DNA of 64,000 nucleotides from Chryseobacterium sp. G0186 (GCF_003815675.1 NZ_CP033918.1:3534001-3598000), one strand, 5' to 3'. Positions 1-9,393 are shown, counted from the first letter of the stretch. Program-made: numbers and translations. The notes: generated by a model not told the origin, from the sequence alone.

Positions 1-307
1 TCAATACTGCTGCAATAAGCATAGAGAATGGATGTTCAACATATTGAAATCTTAATGCTGAATTTTTCATTACTTCACCCATATTCAATCCTCCGCTAAA
101 AGTAGTCACCAACATGATGATCCCTATTAGAAACTGAACGTGGAAGAAGATCATTGTGAAAAGAGTTGTTTTCTTTAAAAACTTGTTTACTTTTCCGCTG
201 AAACCGAACATGGTAGCCAACAGTGCAATGATAAATAACGCCACCAAAAGAAGTTCAAGATACCCGAATCCTTTGTGGGCACTAAGTAAAATTTTGTAAA
301 AATCCAT
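1..307 (-). CDS. Small integral membrane protein, C-terminal part cut by the window edge
   Basis: The first ~102 residues are visible, from the ATG at 307 running leftwards off the window with no stop. The protein begins MDFYKILLSAHKGFGYLELL and shows at least two hydrophobic segments (about residues 15-35 and 47-67), with a third beginning at the edge after an LEHP-like motif (here VEHPFSMLIAAV). This layout matches a short four-helix membrane protein common in Flavobacteriia and sometimes annotated as cytochrome-b-like; I recognise the family but know no demonstrated function. It lies downstream of the TonB receptor on the same strand, separated from it by a strong terminator, so it is probably transcribed on its own. 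Confidence 0.75.
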   Translation of the reverse strand, partial: MDFYKILLSAHKGFGYLELLLVALFIIALLATMFGFSGKVNKFLKKTTLFTMIFFHVQFLIGIIMLVTTFSGGLNMGEVMKNSALRFQYVEHPFSMLIAAVL

Positions 308-339
308 AATCCTATTTTTTTGTACACAAAGATAACAAA

Positions 340-362
340 AATCCCGGCTCAAAGCCGGGATT
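340..362 (-). terminator. Rho-independent terminator of the TonB-dependent receptor gene
   Basis: A perfect 10-bp GC-rich stem (AATCCCGGCT / AGCCGGGATT) with a 3-nt loop. Read on the minus strand it is followed by a T run (TTTTTG). It sits 30 bases past the receptor stop codon and before the next minus-strand gene. Confidence 0.9.
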
Positions 363-391
363 CGTATTTATAAAATCTAATATTGTGATAA

Positions 392-2953
392 TTAGAAGTT
401 GAATGATAAAGTTGTAGACCAAGTTCTTCCGAATCCGAAGAAAACTCTGTTTCCGTCAGCAATACCTTTATAAGTTCTTCCTGCTTCTTGGTAAGTTTTA
501 CCGTTATCAGGATCTTTAGCATTGTTAATTTTATCAGTTGCTTTGATATTGGTTACACCATCCTGAATATAAGTTGTGTCAAACAAGTTGTAAACGTTTA
601 CACCAATGGTGAAATACTGGCTTTCGTTTTTCAGTTTAATCTTATAAGATGCTCCTACGTTGAATAGATTGAAATCAGGTAATTTTAGAGCTTCGTTTCC
701 TGGCTTTGTAAAGTCATTCACGTTCATTGCAGAATATACTTTTCCAACATACTGCCAAGTACCATAAATTCTAAGATCTGTTACCGGTGTGATGGTAGCT
801 CCCAATGAAGCTGTTGTTTGTGGAACACTGTTATTGGTACCTCCTACATTTACTTTATCTAGGTAAAGAGTAGATGTATTAGATCCGTTTGTTTCAAGTG
901 GAGTATTGTCATCCTGGAAGTTAGATCCAGATGCATTTCCTTTGTATTTGTAATCTCCCCAAGAGTACATCCCTTGTAATTCTAGGAATCTGTTTACTTT
1001 ATAAACTGCTTCTGCTTCAATACCCTGGTGAAGTTGAGTAATTCCACTGATTTCAGAATATCCTCTGATTCCGTTTCCGAAGTCTACACTTCCTCTTCTG
1101 AACCATCTGTCTTTCCACTCAGTTCTGTATACGTTAACTTTTGCATTGAAGTTAGATGTTTTGAATCCGTAACCTAATTCAACAGAGAAAATTTTCTCAT
1201 TAGTTAAGTTAGGGTTAACTACCTGCTGGTTACTTGGGTATACAGAGTTCATCAAAGGCTGCTTGCTATAGTAACCAACGTTAGCAAATACGTTGTGGTT
1301 ATTGTTGATGTTATAGTTAGCACCCCCTTTAATGTTATAACCAAAAAGGTTTTTAAATCCTGTTTTTCTGTCTACAGTTTGTCCTTGCTGAACAGAACCT
1401 GGCTTTACAAAGTCATCAATTCTTTGGTATCCTTGGTTGGAAACGGAACCTTGTAAATAAGCAGTTAACTTTTCAGCAGTATACTCTACTTGTCCGAAAC
1501 CACTGTACCATAATACTTCCCCATCATTACTGAAAGCAATTCTGTCTTCCATTGGAGCGTTTGATCCACCGAATGGGTTCCAGTTTAACTTTTGGTAGTC
1601 ATACGTATTACGAACGATATTATTAGCAGGTAAGTTTTTGTTGAAACTATCTGTATAACCTTTTGCTCCATATAGATCAGAAACTACCTGATAGTGGTAT
1701 CCGTAGTAGTATCTGTCATCAGTACCTACAGAGAAATTCCAGTTATCATTGATTTTGTGTTGGAAGTTCATTAAGATCCCGTACCAGTTGTGAGAGTTCA
1801 CACTTGAGCTACGGATCAATGTATTTCCTGCTGCACCTATCGTTGGGTTTACAGCTCCATTCGCTGCATAGATTGAGTTAAAGTTATAGTGTCCTTCATT
1901 ATCAACAAAGTCCTGCATTCCCTTTCCTCCTACTTTACCTTGGTTTCTGGCACCACCACCACGTCCGTTAGACATGTAAGCTACCGTACTTAAAGTAGAT
2001 TTGTCACTGATTGTCCAGTCCCAGTTCAACATCATTACCGGCTTAGAATAATAGTTCATAGCATTGGCGATGTTCGTTCTTCTTCCGTCTGCTGAAGTAT
2101 AGTATCCGTAGTCAGAGTTATAAGGTCTGTATGGAGTACCGTCTTTGTCAGGGTTGTAATAAATATAGTTACCTAAAGCCGGTGCATAAGATCTCTGATC
2201 GTGCCATTGTGGAGAAGAAGTCATCATAAACTGTAAGTTATGCTTCTTGCTTGGCTGATATCCTAATGCAAAGAAATAAGTATAGGATTCGTAATCTGTA
2301 TTTTGAACGTAAGTACCACCTGCTTGTCTTGCCATCAAGAATGAAGCAGCCCATCCGTTTTCAGACTTACCTGTATTGTAAGCGAATGAAGTTTTTAAGA
2401 AATCGTTATTACCGATACCTAATCTAACGGCTCCACCTTGTTTCATGTCAGCGGAACGTGTTAAGAAGTTCATTGTTCCCCCTACAGAAGCAATTGCTAA
2501 TTTAGAAGAACCAAGACCTCTCTGTACCTGCATTGTACTGGTTACGTCAGATAAACCAGTCCAGTTAGACATGTACACAGTACCCCCTTCCATGTCGTTA
2601 ACAGGCATACCGTTTACCATTACTGCGATGTTTCTGGATTCAAAACCACGCATAGTAAGCTGTGAATCTCCGAAACCACCACCACCTTTTGTAGCGTATA
2701 CAGATGGTGTAGTGTTTAGCATTTCTACAAGCTCCTGATTTCCTTGTCTTTCAATAATCTGAGCTGCTTTAATGGTAGAAACTGCTACTGGTGTTTTTCT
2801 ATCTTTAGCGATATCCGTAACACCTCTTAGGATTACCTCTTCAATATCTTTGGATTTAGCCTTCGCTGTATCCTGAACTTGTTGAGCATAATAAACACTA
2901 GCTGTAGATAAAGTAATAACCGCAGTTAGTATTGATTTGTTGATTAATTTCAT
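392..2953 (-). CDS. TonB-dependent outer-membrane receptor
   Basis: An 853-residue outer-membrane protein with an N-terminal signal peptide (MKLINKSILTAVITLSTASVYYAQ, cut about residue 23). A TonB-box-like segment (IEEVILRG, about 37-44) is followed by a plug domain (about 55-165, with QLTMRGFESRNIAVMVNGMP and the conserved NDMEGG-type loop), then a long beta-barrel rich in Tyr/Asn/Gly that ends in an aromatic strand finishing SFNF. The family imports large substrates such as siderophores, vitamins or oligosaccharides using TonB/ExbBD energy. There is no SusD neighbour and no N-terminal carboxypeptidase-like domain, so it is not a SusC; iron or another small ligand is more likely than polysaccharide, but the substrate cannot be read here. 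It is a single-gene unit with its own promoter and terminator. Confidence 0.92.
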   Translation of the reverse strand: MKLINKSILTAVITLSTASVYYAQQVQDTAKAKSKDIEEVILRGVTDIAKDRKTPVAVSTIKAAQIIERQGNQELVEMLNTTPSVYATKGGGGFGDSQLTMRGFESRNIAVMVNGMPVNDMEGGTVYMSNWTGLSDVTSTMQVQRGLGSSKLAIASVGGTMNFLTRSADMKQGGAVRLGIGNNDFLKTSFAYNTGKSENGWAASFLMARQAGGTYVQNTDYESYTYFFALGYQPSKKHNLQFMMTSSPQWHDQRSYAPALGNYIYYNPDKDGTPYRPYNSDYGYYTSADGRRTNIANAMNYYSKPVMMLNWDWTISDKSTLSTVAYMSNGRGGGARNQGKVGGKGMQDFVDNEGHYNFNSIYAANGAVNPTIGAAGNTLIRSSSVNSHNWYGILMNFQHKINDNWNFSVGTDDRYYYGYHYQVVSDLYGAKGYTDSFNKNLPANNIVRNTYDYQKLNWNPFGGSNAPMEDRIAFSNDGEVLWYSGFGQVEYTAEKLTAYLQGSVSNQGYQRIDDFVKPGSVQQGQTVDRKTGFKNLFGYNIKGGANYNINNNHNVFANVGYYSKQPLMNSVYPSNQQVVNPNLTNEKIFSVELGYGFKTSNFNAKVNVYRTEWKDRWFRRGSVDFGNGIRGYSEISGITQLHQGIEAEAVYKVNRFLELQGMYSWGDYKYKGNASGSNFQDDNTPLETNGSNTSTLYLDKVNVGGTNNSVPQTTASLGATITPVTDLRIYGTWQYVGKVYSAMNVNDFTKPGNEALKLPDFNLFNVGASYKIKLKNESQYFTIGVNVYNLFDTTYIQDGVTNIKATDKINNAKDPDNGKTYQEAGRTYKGIADGNRVFFGFGRTWSTTLSFNF

Positions 2954-2994
2954 AATCGTTAGTAATAGTTAGATTTAATTTTCTGCAAAATTCG

Positions 2995-3024
2995 CAAAAT
3001 TAATTTTAACTATTATTAACTCAA
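2995..3024 (-). promoter_or_regulatory. Bacteroidota-type promoter of the TonB receptor gene
   Basis: On the minus strand TTG (3022-3024) is followed after 19 nt by TAATTTTG (2995-3002). This fits the -33 TTG / -7 TAnnTTTG consensus and leaves a leader of about 40 nt before the ATG at 2953. Confidence 0.65.
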
Positions 3025-3116
3025 TGTTAATTTTTAATCAGTCTTAATAATGTTAAATGTTTGAATGTCAGTAAAATGGGTAAAAATTGAATTTTTATAT
3101 GAAAAAAGTCATGTTA

Positions 3117-3159
3117 TTGAATTTTTAATAAAGAGGTCGTGTTTTTATTAAAAATTCAA
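3117..3159 (-). terminator. AT-rich 16-bp hairpin directly after nadC
   Basis: A perfect 16-bp inverted repeat (arms 3117-3132 and 3144-3159) with an 11-nt loop begins 2 bases past the nadC stop. It has almost no GC and only a delayed T run, so it may end transcription or protect the mRNA 3' end. Confidence 0.5.
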
Positions 3160-3161
3160 AG

Positions 3162-4022
3162 CTATTTCACTGCTTTGAGACTCAAATCGATATTCTCAGC
3201 CGAGTGTGTAAGCGCGCCTACAGAGATGTATGTTACTCCTGTTGATGCGATTTCCTTAAGCATATCACGGGTAATTCCTCCTGATGCTTCAGACTCACAT
3301 GAACCATTAATCATCTTTACAGCCTGATTCATAGTACTTACATCCATATTGTCCAGCATAATTCTGTCAACTTTTGCATTGATGGCTTCCTGAACTTCTT
3401 CAAGGTTTCTTGTTTCAACTTCAATTTTTAACTTTTTCTTGCTCTTTTTAACATATTCCTTTGCCATTTTTACAGCATTCGTGATGCTTCCATTGTAGTC
3501 AATATGGTTGTCTTTAAGCATAATCATATCGTAAAGACCATATCTGTGATTGGTTCCTCCACCAATGGCAACAGCCCATTTTTCACAGATTCTGAAATTT
3601 GGGGTTGTTTTTCTGGTATCTAAAAGCTTCGTTTTTGTTCCTACCAATCTAGTATCCCAATCGTGAGTAAGGGTTGCAATTCCACTCATTCTTTGCATAC
3701 AGTTCAGAACAAGTCTTTCTGTGGAAAGGATGGATCTTGCACTTCCGGTTACAATAAGAGCGATGTCTCCAACCTTTGCGGTGTCACCATCTTTAAGAAA
3801 AGTTTCAATCTTTAAGTTTTTATCAAAGGTATTGAAGATGATTTCTGCTATCTCAACTCCCGCCAGAATGCAATCCTGCTTTACTAAAAGCTTTGCGCTT
3901 TGTTCCAGATCCTTTGGAATAGTAGATAGGGTAGAGTGGTCTCCATCCTGAATATCCTCTTCTAAGGCATTATTTATAAAAATTTTTAATGCTTTATCGG
4001 TAACGTAGCTTGGTCTTTTCAT
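3162..4022 (-). CDS. nadC: Nicotinate-nucleotide pyrophosphorylase (carboxylating), quinolinate phosphoribosyltransferase
   Basis: Converts quinolinate and PRPP to nicotinate mononucleotide, CO2 and PPi in de novo NAD synthesis (cytoplasm). At 286 residues it has the usual family length. Visible motifs: LNCMQRMSGIATLT (about 105-118), LLDTRKTTPNFR with the phosphate-binding Arg/Lys, IGGGTNHRYGLYDMIMLKDNH, EVETRNLEE, IMLDNMD and the C-terminal SGGI...ISVGALTHS barrel end. The start ATG follows the upstream membrane-protein gene by only 11 nt, so it is the last gene of the nadB transcript. nadA, for the step between NadB and NadC, is not in the window. Confidence 0.97.
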   Translation of the reverse strand: MKRPSYVTDKALKIFINNALEEDIQDGDHSTLSTIPKDLEQSAKLLVKQDCILAGVEIAEIIFNTFDKNLKIETFLKDGDTAKVGDIALIVTGSARSILSTERLVLNCMQRMSGIATLTHDWDTRLVGTKTKLLDTRKTTPNFRICEKWAVAIGGGTNHRYGLYDMIMLKDNHIDYNGSITNAVKMAKEYVKKSKKKLKIEVETRNLEEVQEAINAKVDRIMLDNMDVSTMNQAVKMINGSCESEASGGITRDMLKEIASTGVTYISVGALTHSAENIDLSLKAVK

Positions 4023-4033
4023 TTTTTATATTT

Positions 4034-4672
4034 TTAATAATATCGGGATAAACCTTTTCCAAATAATAAATCGTGAACGATGAACATAATAAGTATCTCA
4101 TGCTCCCGGGCTTCTATTTTTTCAAATTCAATACGATCTTTAATAGATCTGTTTTCCTGATTAAAACCCCGGAAGTCCAGAATCTCTAAGGTAGTTCTGC
4201 CGGCATTTTGGAAGTAAAAATCCCATTTAAAGTCTACCCAATCATATTCCTGAGTAAAATAACGAATTTTATTTTTATTGAAGCTTAATATAGGGTAAGT
4301 AGGGTTATTGACATAATAATAAGTTAAAGATAAATTGTTGTCCTTAATAAACTGATCGAGGTCAATATCAATTGGTTTATTGGTAATTCTGTTTCTTGAA
4401 ATTTTCAATACATTGCAGATGATCGTTAAAACCAAAGGGTATTTGGATCGGGAAACTAAATAGTTCTTTAATGCGATGCTGCCGAGATAGCCTATTACAA
4501 ATGATAAAACGGCTGCAAAAATCAATAATGTTATTTCCCAGGGATTATTGGGGTGTGTTCTTGGTCCCAGAATGATGAAGAGTGCCATTAATGCAAGAAT
4601 GAGAATGGTTACTCTTCCTGAATAGTAGAGTACATTGACCATTGTAATGATATTTATGTTTGATATCTTCAT
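4034..4672 (-). CDS. Two-helix membrane protein of unknown function between nadB and nadC
   Basis: A 212-residue protein I do not recognise. Two hydrophobic helices lie near residues 12-34 (ILILALMALFIILG) and 45-68 (LLIFAAVLSFVIGYLGSIAL). A hydrophilic C-terminal domain of ~140 residues follows, rich in aromatic and charged residues (YYYVNNPTYPILSF, YDWVDFKWDFYF) and probably cytosolic. I chose the ATG at 4672; an in-frame TTG two codons earlier is less likely. It starts 21 nt after the nadB stop and ends 11 nt before nadC, so it is almost certainly co-transcribed with both. Its position suggests a link to NAD precursor metabolism, but that is inference from context only. Confidence 0.8.
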   Translation of the reverse strand: MKISNINIITMVNVLYYSGRVTILILALMALFIILGPRTHPNNPWEITLLIFAAVLSFVIGYLGSIALKNYLVSRSKYPLVLTIICNVLKISRNRITNKPIDIDLDQFIKDNNLSLTYYYVNNPTYPILSFNKNKIRYFTQEYDWVDFKWDFYFQNAGRTTLEILDFRGFNQENRSIKDRIEFEKIEAREHEILIMFIVHDLLFGKGLSRYY

Positions 4673-4693
4673 CAGCAATTCAGAAAAAAACTC

Positions 4694-6265
4694 CTACACT
4701 AAATCTTTATTGTAAAATGCGCCCTTGTTTTCTGTCATTTCCATAGATTGGGTAATGATAAGGTGGGCAACGGTGGTTAGGTTTCTTAATTCTGATAATT
4801 GAGGTGAAAGGATGGAGTAGTGATAGATTTCATCAACAGCAGCGGCAATTTCCTGATGTTTCTGCAACGCCATATTCAGACGTCTGTTGCTTCTTACAAT
4901 ACCTACAAGATCACTCATCATTTCCTGAAGCTGCTTTCTAAGGTAGCTTACGATTACCATTTCATCCATAATCTTCATTCCCTCTTCATTCCATTCCGGA
5001 ACTGCTTTCAGATCATCAAAATTGAAATTATTATCATTTAATAGATCTACGGTTTTCATGGCGGCATTATGCCCGAATACCAATCCTTCCAATAAAGAAT
5101 TTGAGGCAAGCCTGTTGGCTCCATGCAATCCTGAGTTGGTACATTCTCCTACTGCAAAAAGATTTCTGATGGAAGACTGGCCGTCTCTGTCTACTTCAAT
5201 ACCTCCCATTAAGTAATGACAGGCAGGAACTACAGGGATTAATTGGGTGAATGGATCAATTCCCTCGTCTTTGCACTTTTTATAAATATTCGGGAAATGT
5301 TCTAAGAATTTTTCATGATTCATTTCCTTGCAATCTAACCCCACAAATTCATCTCCGGTAATTTTCATTTCGGCGTCGATGGCTCTTGCAACAATATCTC
5401 TTGATGCCAGTTCTTCACGTTCATCATATTTATGCATGAATTTTTCGCCTCTTTTGGTTCTTAATTTTGCTCCGTCCCCACGAACGGCTTCTGAGATTAA
5501 AAACAACATTCCGTCCATTTTGCTATACAAAGCTGTTGGATGGAACTGGTAATACTGCATATTGGAAACCTTTCCTTTTGCCCGGGCTACGAAGGCAATT
5601 CCGTCTCCTGTTGCAATGGTTGGGTTGGTCGTATTTTTATAAACATGTCCGGCTCCTCCTGTAGCAGCCAACGTAATTTTGGAAGTGATTTTCTTGATTG
5701 TTTTGGATTTTTCATCCAGAATATAAGCACCATAGCAATGGATGTCTCCCTCATTAAGTTCTTTTCCGGGAACATGGTGCTGAGTAATAATATCAATGAC
5801 ATAATGATGGTCAAGGATTTCAATGTTTGGGCTGCTGTTAGCAGTTTCCAATAAGGCCCTTTCAATTTCAAAACCTGTGATATCCTTATGGTGAACAATT
5901 CTGTTTTCGGTATGGCCTCCCTCTCTTCCAAGAGCAAATTTTCCGTTTTTCATGTCGAATTGGGCACCCCATTCTACAATTTCGTTAAATCTTGCAGGTG
6001 CTTCTTTCACTACCATTTCCACCACATCGCGTTTGTTTTCTCCGTCTCCAGCACGCATGGTGTCATCAATATGCTTTTCAAAATTATCTTTCTGAAAATC
6101 TGTCACCACGGCAAGTCCGCCCTGTGCATATTTTGTATTGCTTTCGTCTTCGTCAGACTTTGTTACGATGATTATTTTGGCATCAGGGAGTTGTTCAGAA
6201 ACTTTAATGGCATAGGAAAGTCCGGAAATGCCGGAACCAATTACTAATACATCCGCTTTTATCAT
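4694..6265 (-). CDS. nadB: L-aspartate oxidase
   Basis: FAD enzyme that oxidises L-aspartate to iminoaspartate, the first step of de novo NAD synthesis. 523 residues, normal for the family. The N-terminal FAD-binding fold shows VIGSGISGLSYAI (about 7-19) and a ribose-binding acidic stretch. Succinate-dehydrogenase-like flavoprotein motifs follow: KYAQGGLAVV, GREGGHTENRIVHHKDITG, AATGGAGHVYKNTTNP, QFHPTALY, EAVRGDGAKLR, ELASRDIVARAID and HYLMGGIEVDRDGQSS. The C-terminal helical domain is intact. It follows the nitroreductase gene by 29 nt and precedes the membrane protein and nadC, forming one probable operon. Confidence 0.96.
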   Translation of the reverse strand: MIKADVLVIGSGISGLSYAIKVSEQLPDAKIIIVTKSDEDESNTKYAQGGLAVVTDFQKDNFEKHIDDTMRAGDGENKRDVVEMVVKEAPARFNEIVEWGAQFDMKNGKFALGREGGHTENRIVHHKDITGFEIERALLETANSSPNIEILDHHYVIDIITQHHVPGKELNEGDIHCYGAYILDEKSKTIKKITSKITLAATGGAGHVYKNTTNPTIATGDGIAFVARAKGKVSNMQYYQFHPTALYSKMDGMLFLISEAVRGDGAKLRTKRGEKFMHKYDEREELASRDIVARAIDAEMKITGDEFVGLDCKEMNHEKFLEHFPNIYKKCKDEGIDPFTQLIPVVPACHYLMGGIEVDRDGQSSIRNLFAVGECTNSGLHGANRLASNSLLEGLVFGHNAAMKTVDLLNDNNFNFDDLKAVPEWNEEGMKIMDEMVIVSYLRKQLQEMMSDLVGIVRSNRRLNMALQKHQEIAAAVDEIYHYSILSPQLSELRNLTTVAHLIITQSMEMTENKGAFYNKDLV

Positions 6266-6294
6266 ATGCTTGCTTTAGGTACAATCGTTTAGTA

Positions 6295-6921
6295 TTAAAT
6301 AAATTTAAACAATTTTTCGTTTGGTTTTCTTACTTTTTTCATGTGCTGAAAATGGTCTTCCTCAGAACGGTAGCCTAAAGCGAGGGTAACGGTTACTTTT
6401 TCTGTTTCGGGATTTATATTCAGAATCTCTTCAATCAGATCCTGTCGGAAGCCTTCCATGGGGCAGGAGTCTATACTCTCTATAGCGGCGGCATACATAA
6501 GATTGGCCAATACGATATAGGACTGTTTTTCTGCCCAGTTGAAAATCTCATCCTGTGTTTTTTGAGTAATATGTTGATTGATGCTGTTCTTGAATGGAGC
6601 AAGACTTTCCAAAGGAGTTTTCCTTACCTCAGATATATGATTAAAATATCCATGAATATAATTCTCTTCTATTATTTTCTTTGAAATAATAACAACAAGA
6701 TGAGAACAGGTGGAGATCTGAGATGGGTTATAGAAGGCAGGAATCAATTTCTGCTTCATCTCTTCACTTTCAACAATAATGATTTTATAGGGTTGAAGTC
6801 CCAAGGAGCTGGCAGATAGCTTCCCCGACTCAAGAATGTTGTGAAGAGTTTCCTGAGGAATGATTTGATTATTAAATTTTTTCACAGAATATCTTCTGCT
6901 TAAAGCTTCCAAATAATTCAT
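6295..6921 (-). CDS. NAD(P)H-dependent oxidoreductase, nitroreductase family
   Basis: A 208-residue FMN-dependent nitroreductase. The N terminus (ALSRRYSVKKFNN) carries the Arg-Arg-Ser FMN-phosphate contact typical of the family, ETLHNILESGKLSASSLGLQPYKIIIV is the next conserved block, and IDSCPMEGF (about residues 152-160) plus the C-terminal LGYRSEEDHF complete the NfsB-like fold. The physiological substrate is not predictable. It is the first gene before nadB, and its -7 box stands only 4 nt before the ATG, so the mRNA may be leaderless. A role in the NAD operon is possible but undemonstrated. Confidence 0.9.
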   Translation of the reverse strand: MNYLEALSRRYSVKKFNNQIIPQETLHNILESGKLSASSLGLQPYKIIIVESEEMKQKLIPAFYNPSQISTCSHLVVIISKKIIEENYIHGYFNHISEVRKTPLESLAPFKNSINQHITQKTQDEIFNWAEKQSYIVLANLMYAAAIESIDSCPMEGFRQDLIEEILNINPETEKVTVTLALGYRSEEDHFQHMKKVRKPNEKLFKFI

Positions 6922-6925
6922 AGGA

Positions 6926-6933
6926 CAAATTTA
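6926..6933 (-). promoter_or_regulatory. -7 box 4 nt before the nitroreductase ATG
   Basis: Minus-strand TAAATTTG matches TAnnTTTG; TCCT separates it from the ATG at 6921. Transcription would begin at or next to the start codon. No -33 TTG at the usual distance. Confidence 0.55.
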
Positions 6934-6990
6934 AGGATTGAATATGAATAAAAAGGCTTTTAAAATGAAATATATCCTCCTAATTCATAC

Positions 6991-7020
6991 AAAAAAATCA
7001 CCCCGAATAACGGAGTGATT
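6991..7020 (-). terminator. Terminator of the first T9SS lectin-like gene
   Basis: Minus-strand stem AATCACTCCG / CGGGGTGATT (one U-G pair), 5-nt loop, followed by seven T. It lies 25 bases past the stop codon at 7045. Confidence 0.85.
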
Positions 7021-7044
7021 CTGTTAATATAAATAAGAAAGTGA

Positions 7045-9309
7045 TTATTCTCTGTTTTTCACCACAATCCAGCCAGAGAATTTTACCGGAGTGATGTTTT
7101 TATTGTTTTCATTCCATGCAACGGAATACCAGTAATTTCCTGTAGGAACTCTTCTTCCGTTGGCTGTCCCATTCCATTTATATCCATTAGCTTTATCTGC
7201 TCTGAAGACCTGTACGCCATATCGGTCATAGATGTTGACCTCAAGGTTTTGCTTCATGGCCAAGGCAGAGTAATCAATGATATCATTAATGCCATCATCA
7301 TTAGGCGTGATTACATTCACAAGATTAGGAACGGTAATGTTGATTTCAATAGGTTCACAATTATACTTGTCTTTTACAAATACTTTTGCTTCCCCTCTGG
7401 CAACATTGGTGAATACGTTGGAATCCTGCCATTGAACATTATCCATTGAATACTGATAAGGAGGGGTTCCTCCGTTTACATAGACTGTGACTGTTCCTCC
7501 AGAAATATCAATATAAGAAACTACAGGATGTTCTGATGGAAAAACGGTTACAGTTTGTGTAGCAACACATTCTCCGGTCTTCAGTTTTACCCAATAGGTT
7601 CCTACTCCAACGTTTTTGATGATCTGAGTTGTTGCTCCCGTGCTCCATAGATAACTGTTGAATCCGGCACCTGCATCCAGCGTTGTTTTGCTTTCCATAC
7701 AAATGGTTTGATTTTGTAAAACCCTTGATAAGACAGGAGCCAGAACGGTTAGTTTTACTTTAGCTATCGCATAGCAGCCGTTTGAATTAATTACTTTTAC
7801 ATAAATGACCCCGTTAGGAGCAATGTAATTAGCGGCATTACTTATTATTTCATTGGTTCCGTTGATCGCATCAGTGAGTGATGGATAATATTTTTTTGTG
7901 AATCCCACTGGAGTAGGAGTTACTGCAGCACTGGTAAGATCAAAAGATGCGGTGGACGGGTTGGTTTCAATAAAGCAGGATTTTAATTCCACTTCATTAA
8001 CGGTTACAACAGGGTGTATATTTAGCGTGATCTTAGATGTGCTTACACATCCTTGTGACGTAGTTACTCTTACGTATATTGTAGCAGGTCCGGACGCATA
8101 GGCTGAAAGATTTGTAATCTGGTTAGTTCCTGCATTCAGATCGTATAAGGTTGGGTAGAATTCCTTTGTAGTTCCGGGTAGAGTGGTTACGGCAGCTGTG
8201 TAAAGGTCAAACGTGGCTGTTCCTGCATTGTTATTATTACATCCGGTAAGACTTGCATCGCTTGCTGCAAATGGAGTGGGGGTAAGTTGTATTATTCCGT
8301 CTCCATTATCGCAAAGTGTTGAAGTAGGGTCTTTAATAACTACTTTAATAGTAGTATTCCCTGTATACTGAAAAGTGGTAGGACTGGCAATAGGTGTGGC
8401 AACTCCTAATATATAATAGGTAAAAATATAATTTCCCGGGTTATTCACAAATTGTGAATTATAGGAAGTAAGATCCACTGTTCCATTTCCGGTTGCAGGA
8501 TTGGTACATACAAAGGGATTAATGGTATTATTTAAAATAGGAACCTTATCTACAAATACTTTGGCATTTTTGATGGAGTGTCTTGCGCTTGCACCTCCTG
8601 TTGCAGCAGAAAATCCAAAATACCCCTGTGTCATTCCAACTGCATTTCCGGATGGTGCAAAAGATTGGTCTACAATCAGTACCCCGTCTATTCTTATTTT
8701 AATAATCCAGTTTGTTGGATTGGTAAGATCTGTTTCTCCATTTACTTCTACATGTTTGTAGGTATCTCCTACAAAAGGTTGGGTTCCATTCAGATCTGGT
8801 GAATGGAAAGTACTTCCAGCAGTATTGTTGTATTCTATATTATTGCCGGCAGTATTATTGGTGCCATATAAAAGATGAACCTTGCTCATCTGGCCTTCTG
8901 TAGTATTGTTGAAAATATCAAAACCTACCATTAATCCGGAAGCATTGGAAGGAATTCCTAATCCACCTCCTGATACAAACCCTGTAGGGGGATTGGCAAG
9001 GTACCAGAAAGTAAATCCGTCTCCTCTTCCAAATTGAGTGGTTCCATTTCCGTCAATTCTAAAATCGAATTCCACTTTCCATTTATCACAATAGCTAAGC
9101 GTGATAGGCGTGGAAAGTTTAATTGCTCCATATTTGCTGGTTTGATCAGTGGTAAGTCTAATGAAATCTCCGCTTACAATGGCATCTGATACAAGATCCC
9201 ATCCTGTAGTATTTACAGGGTTTCCGGTAAGCTGATAAGTTTGTGAAAGAAATTTTCCAGGGAGGCATACTAAGGCAGCCAATAAAAAAAAGAGTATATT
9301 TTTTCTCAT
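7045..9309 (-). CDS. Lectin-like cell-surface protein with T9SS type B sorting domain (paralog 1)
   Basis: A 754-residue exported protein. A signal peptide (about 1-22, ending FLSQ) is followed by an L-type-lectin-like beta-sandwich (about 24-255; FDFRIDGNGT, GDGFTFWYLANPP, GLMVGFDIFNN, HVEVNGE, GYFGFSAATGG). Next come two ~85-residue repeats, the first starting CNNNNAGTATFDL, both with the pattern KxYYPxLxDAxNGTNEI...GxxYVKV. A Gly-rich module (TTLDAGAGFNSYLWSTGATT), a PYQYSMDN...VKDKYNC domain and a C-terminal gliding-motility-type sorting domain (about 660-754; VITPNDDGINDIIDY, IYDRYGVQVF, PTGNYWYSVAW) complete it. Such proteins cross the outer membrane through the type IX system. The neighbour at 9394 has the same architecture. 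Ligand unknown. Confidence 0.88.
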   Translation of the reverse strand: MRKNILFFLLAALVCLPGKFLSQTYQLTGNPVNTTGWDLVSDAIVSGDFIRLTTDQTSKYGAIKLSTPITLSYCDKWKVEFDFRIDGNGTTQFGRGDGFTFWYLANPPTGFVSGGGLGIPSNASGLMVGFDIFNNTTEGQMSKVHLLYGTNNTAGNNIEYNNTAGSTFHSPDLNGTQPFVGDTYKHVEVNGETDLTNPTNWIIKIRIDGVLIVDQSFAPSGNAVGMTQGYFGFSAATGGASARHSIKNAKVFVDKVPILNNTINPFVCTNPATGNGTVDLTSYNSQFVNNPGNYIFTYYILGVATPIASPTTFQYTGNTTIKVVIKDPTSTLCDNGDGIIQLTPTPFAASDASLTGCNNNNAGTATFDLYTAAVTTLPGTTKEFYPTLYDLNAGTNQITNLSAYASGPATIYVRVTTSQGCVSTSKITLNIHPVVTVNEVELKSCFIETNPSTASFDLTSAAVTPTPVGFTKKYYPSLTDAINGTNEIISNAANYIAPNGVIYVKVINSNGCYAIAKVKLTVLAPVLSRVLQNQTICMESKTTLDAGAGFNSYLWSTGATTQIIKNVGVGTYWVKLKTGECVATQTVTVFPSEHPVVSYIDISGGTVTVYVNGGTPPYQYSMDNVQWQDSNVFTNVARGEAKVFVKDKYNCEPIEINITVPNLVNVITPNDDGINDIIDYSALAMKQNLEVNIYDRYGVQVFRADKANGYKWNGTANGRRVPTGNYWYSVAWNENNKNITPVKFSGWIVVKNRE

Positions 9310-9393
9310 AATGGAAAGATTGTGATGTAGTTTGTATTAAAATATTATAATTCGAATCATTCAAAAAGTGATGTTAATATTGATGTAACTAAT

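Noticed and set aside
3162..6265. A complete NAD-synthesis operon
   Set aside because: nadA is absent from the visible run, so the operon is incomplete here; quinolinate synthase must lie elsewhere.
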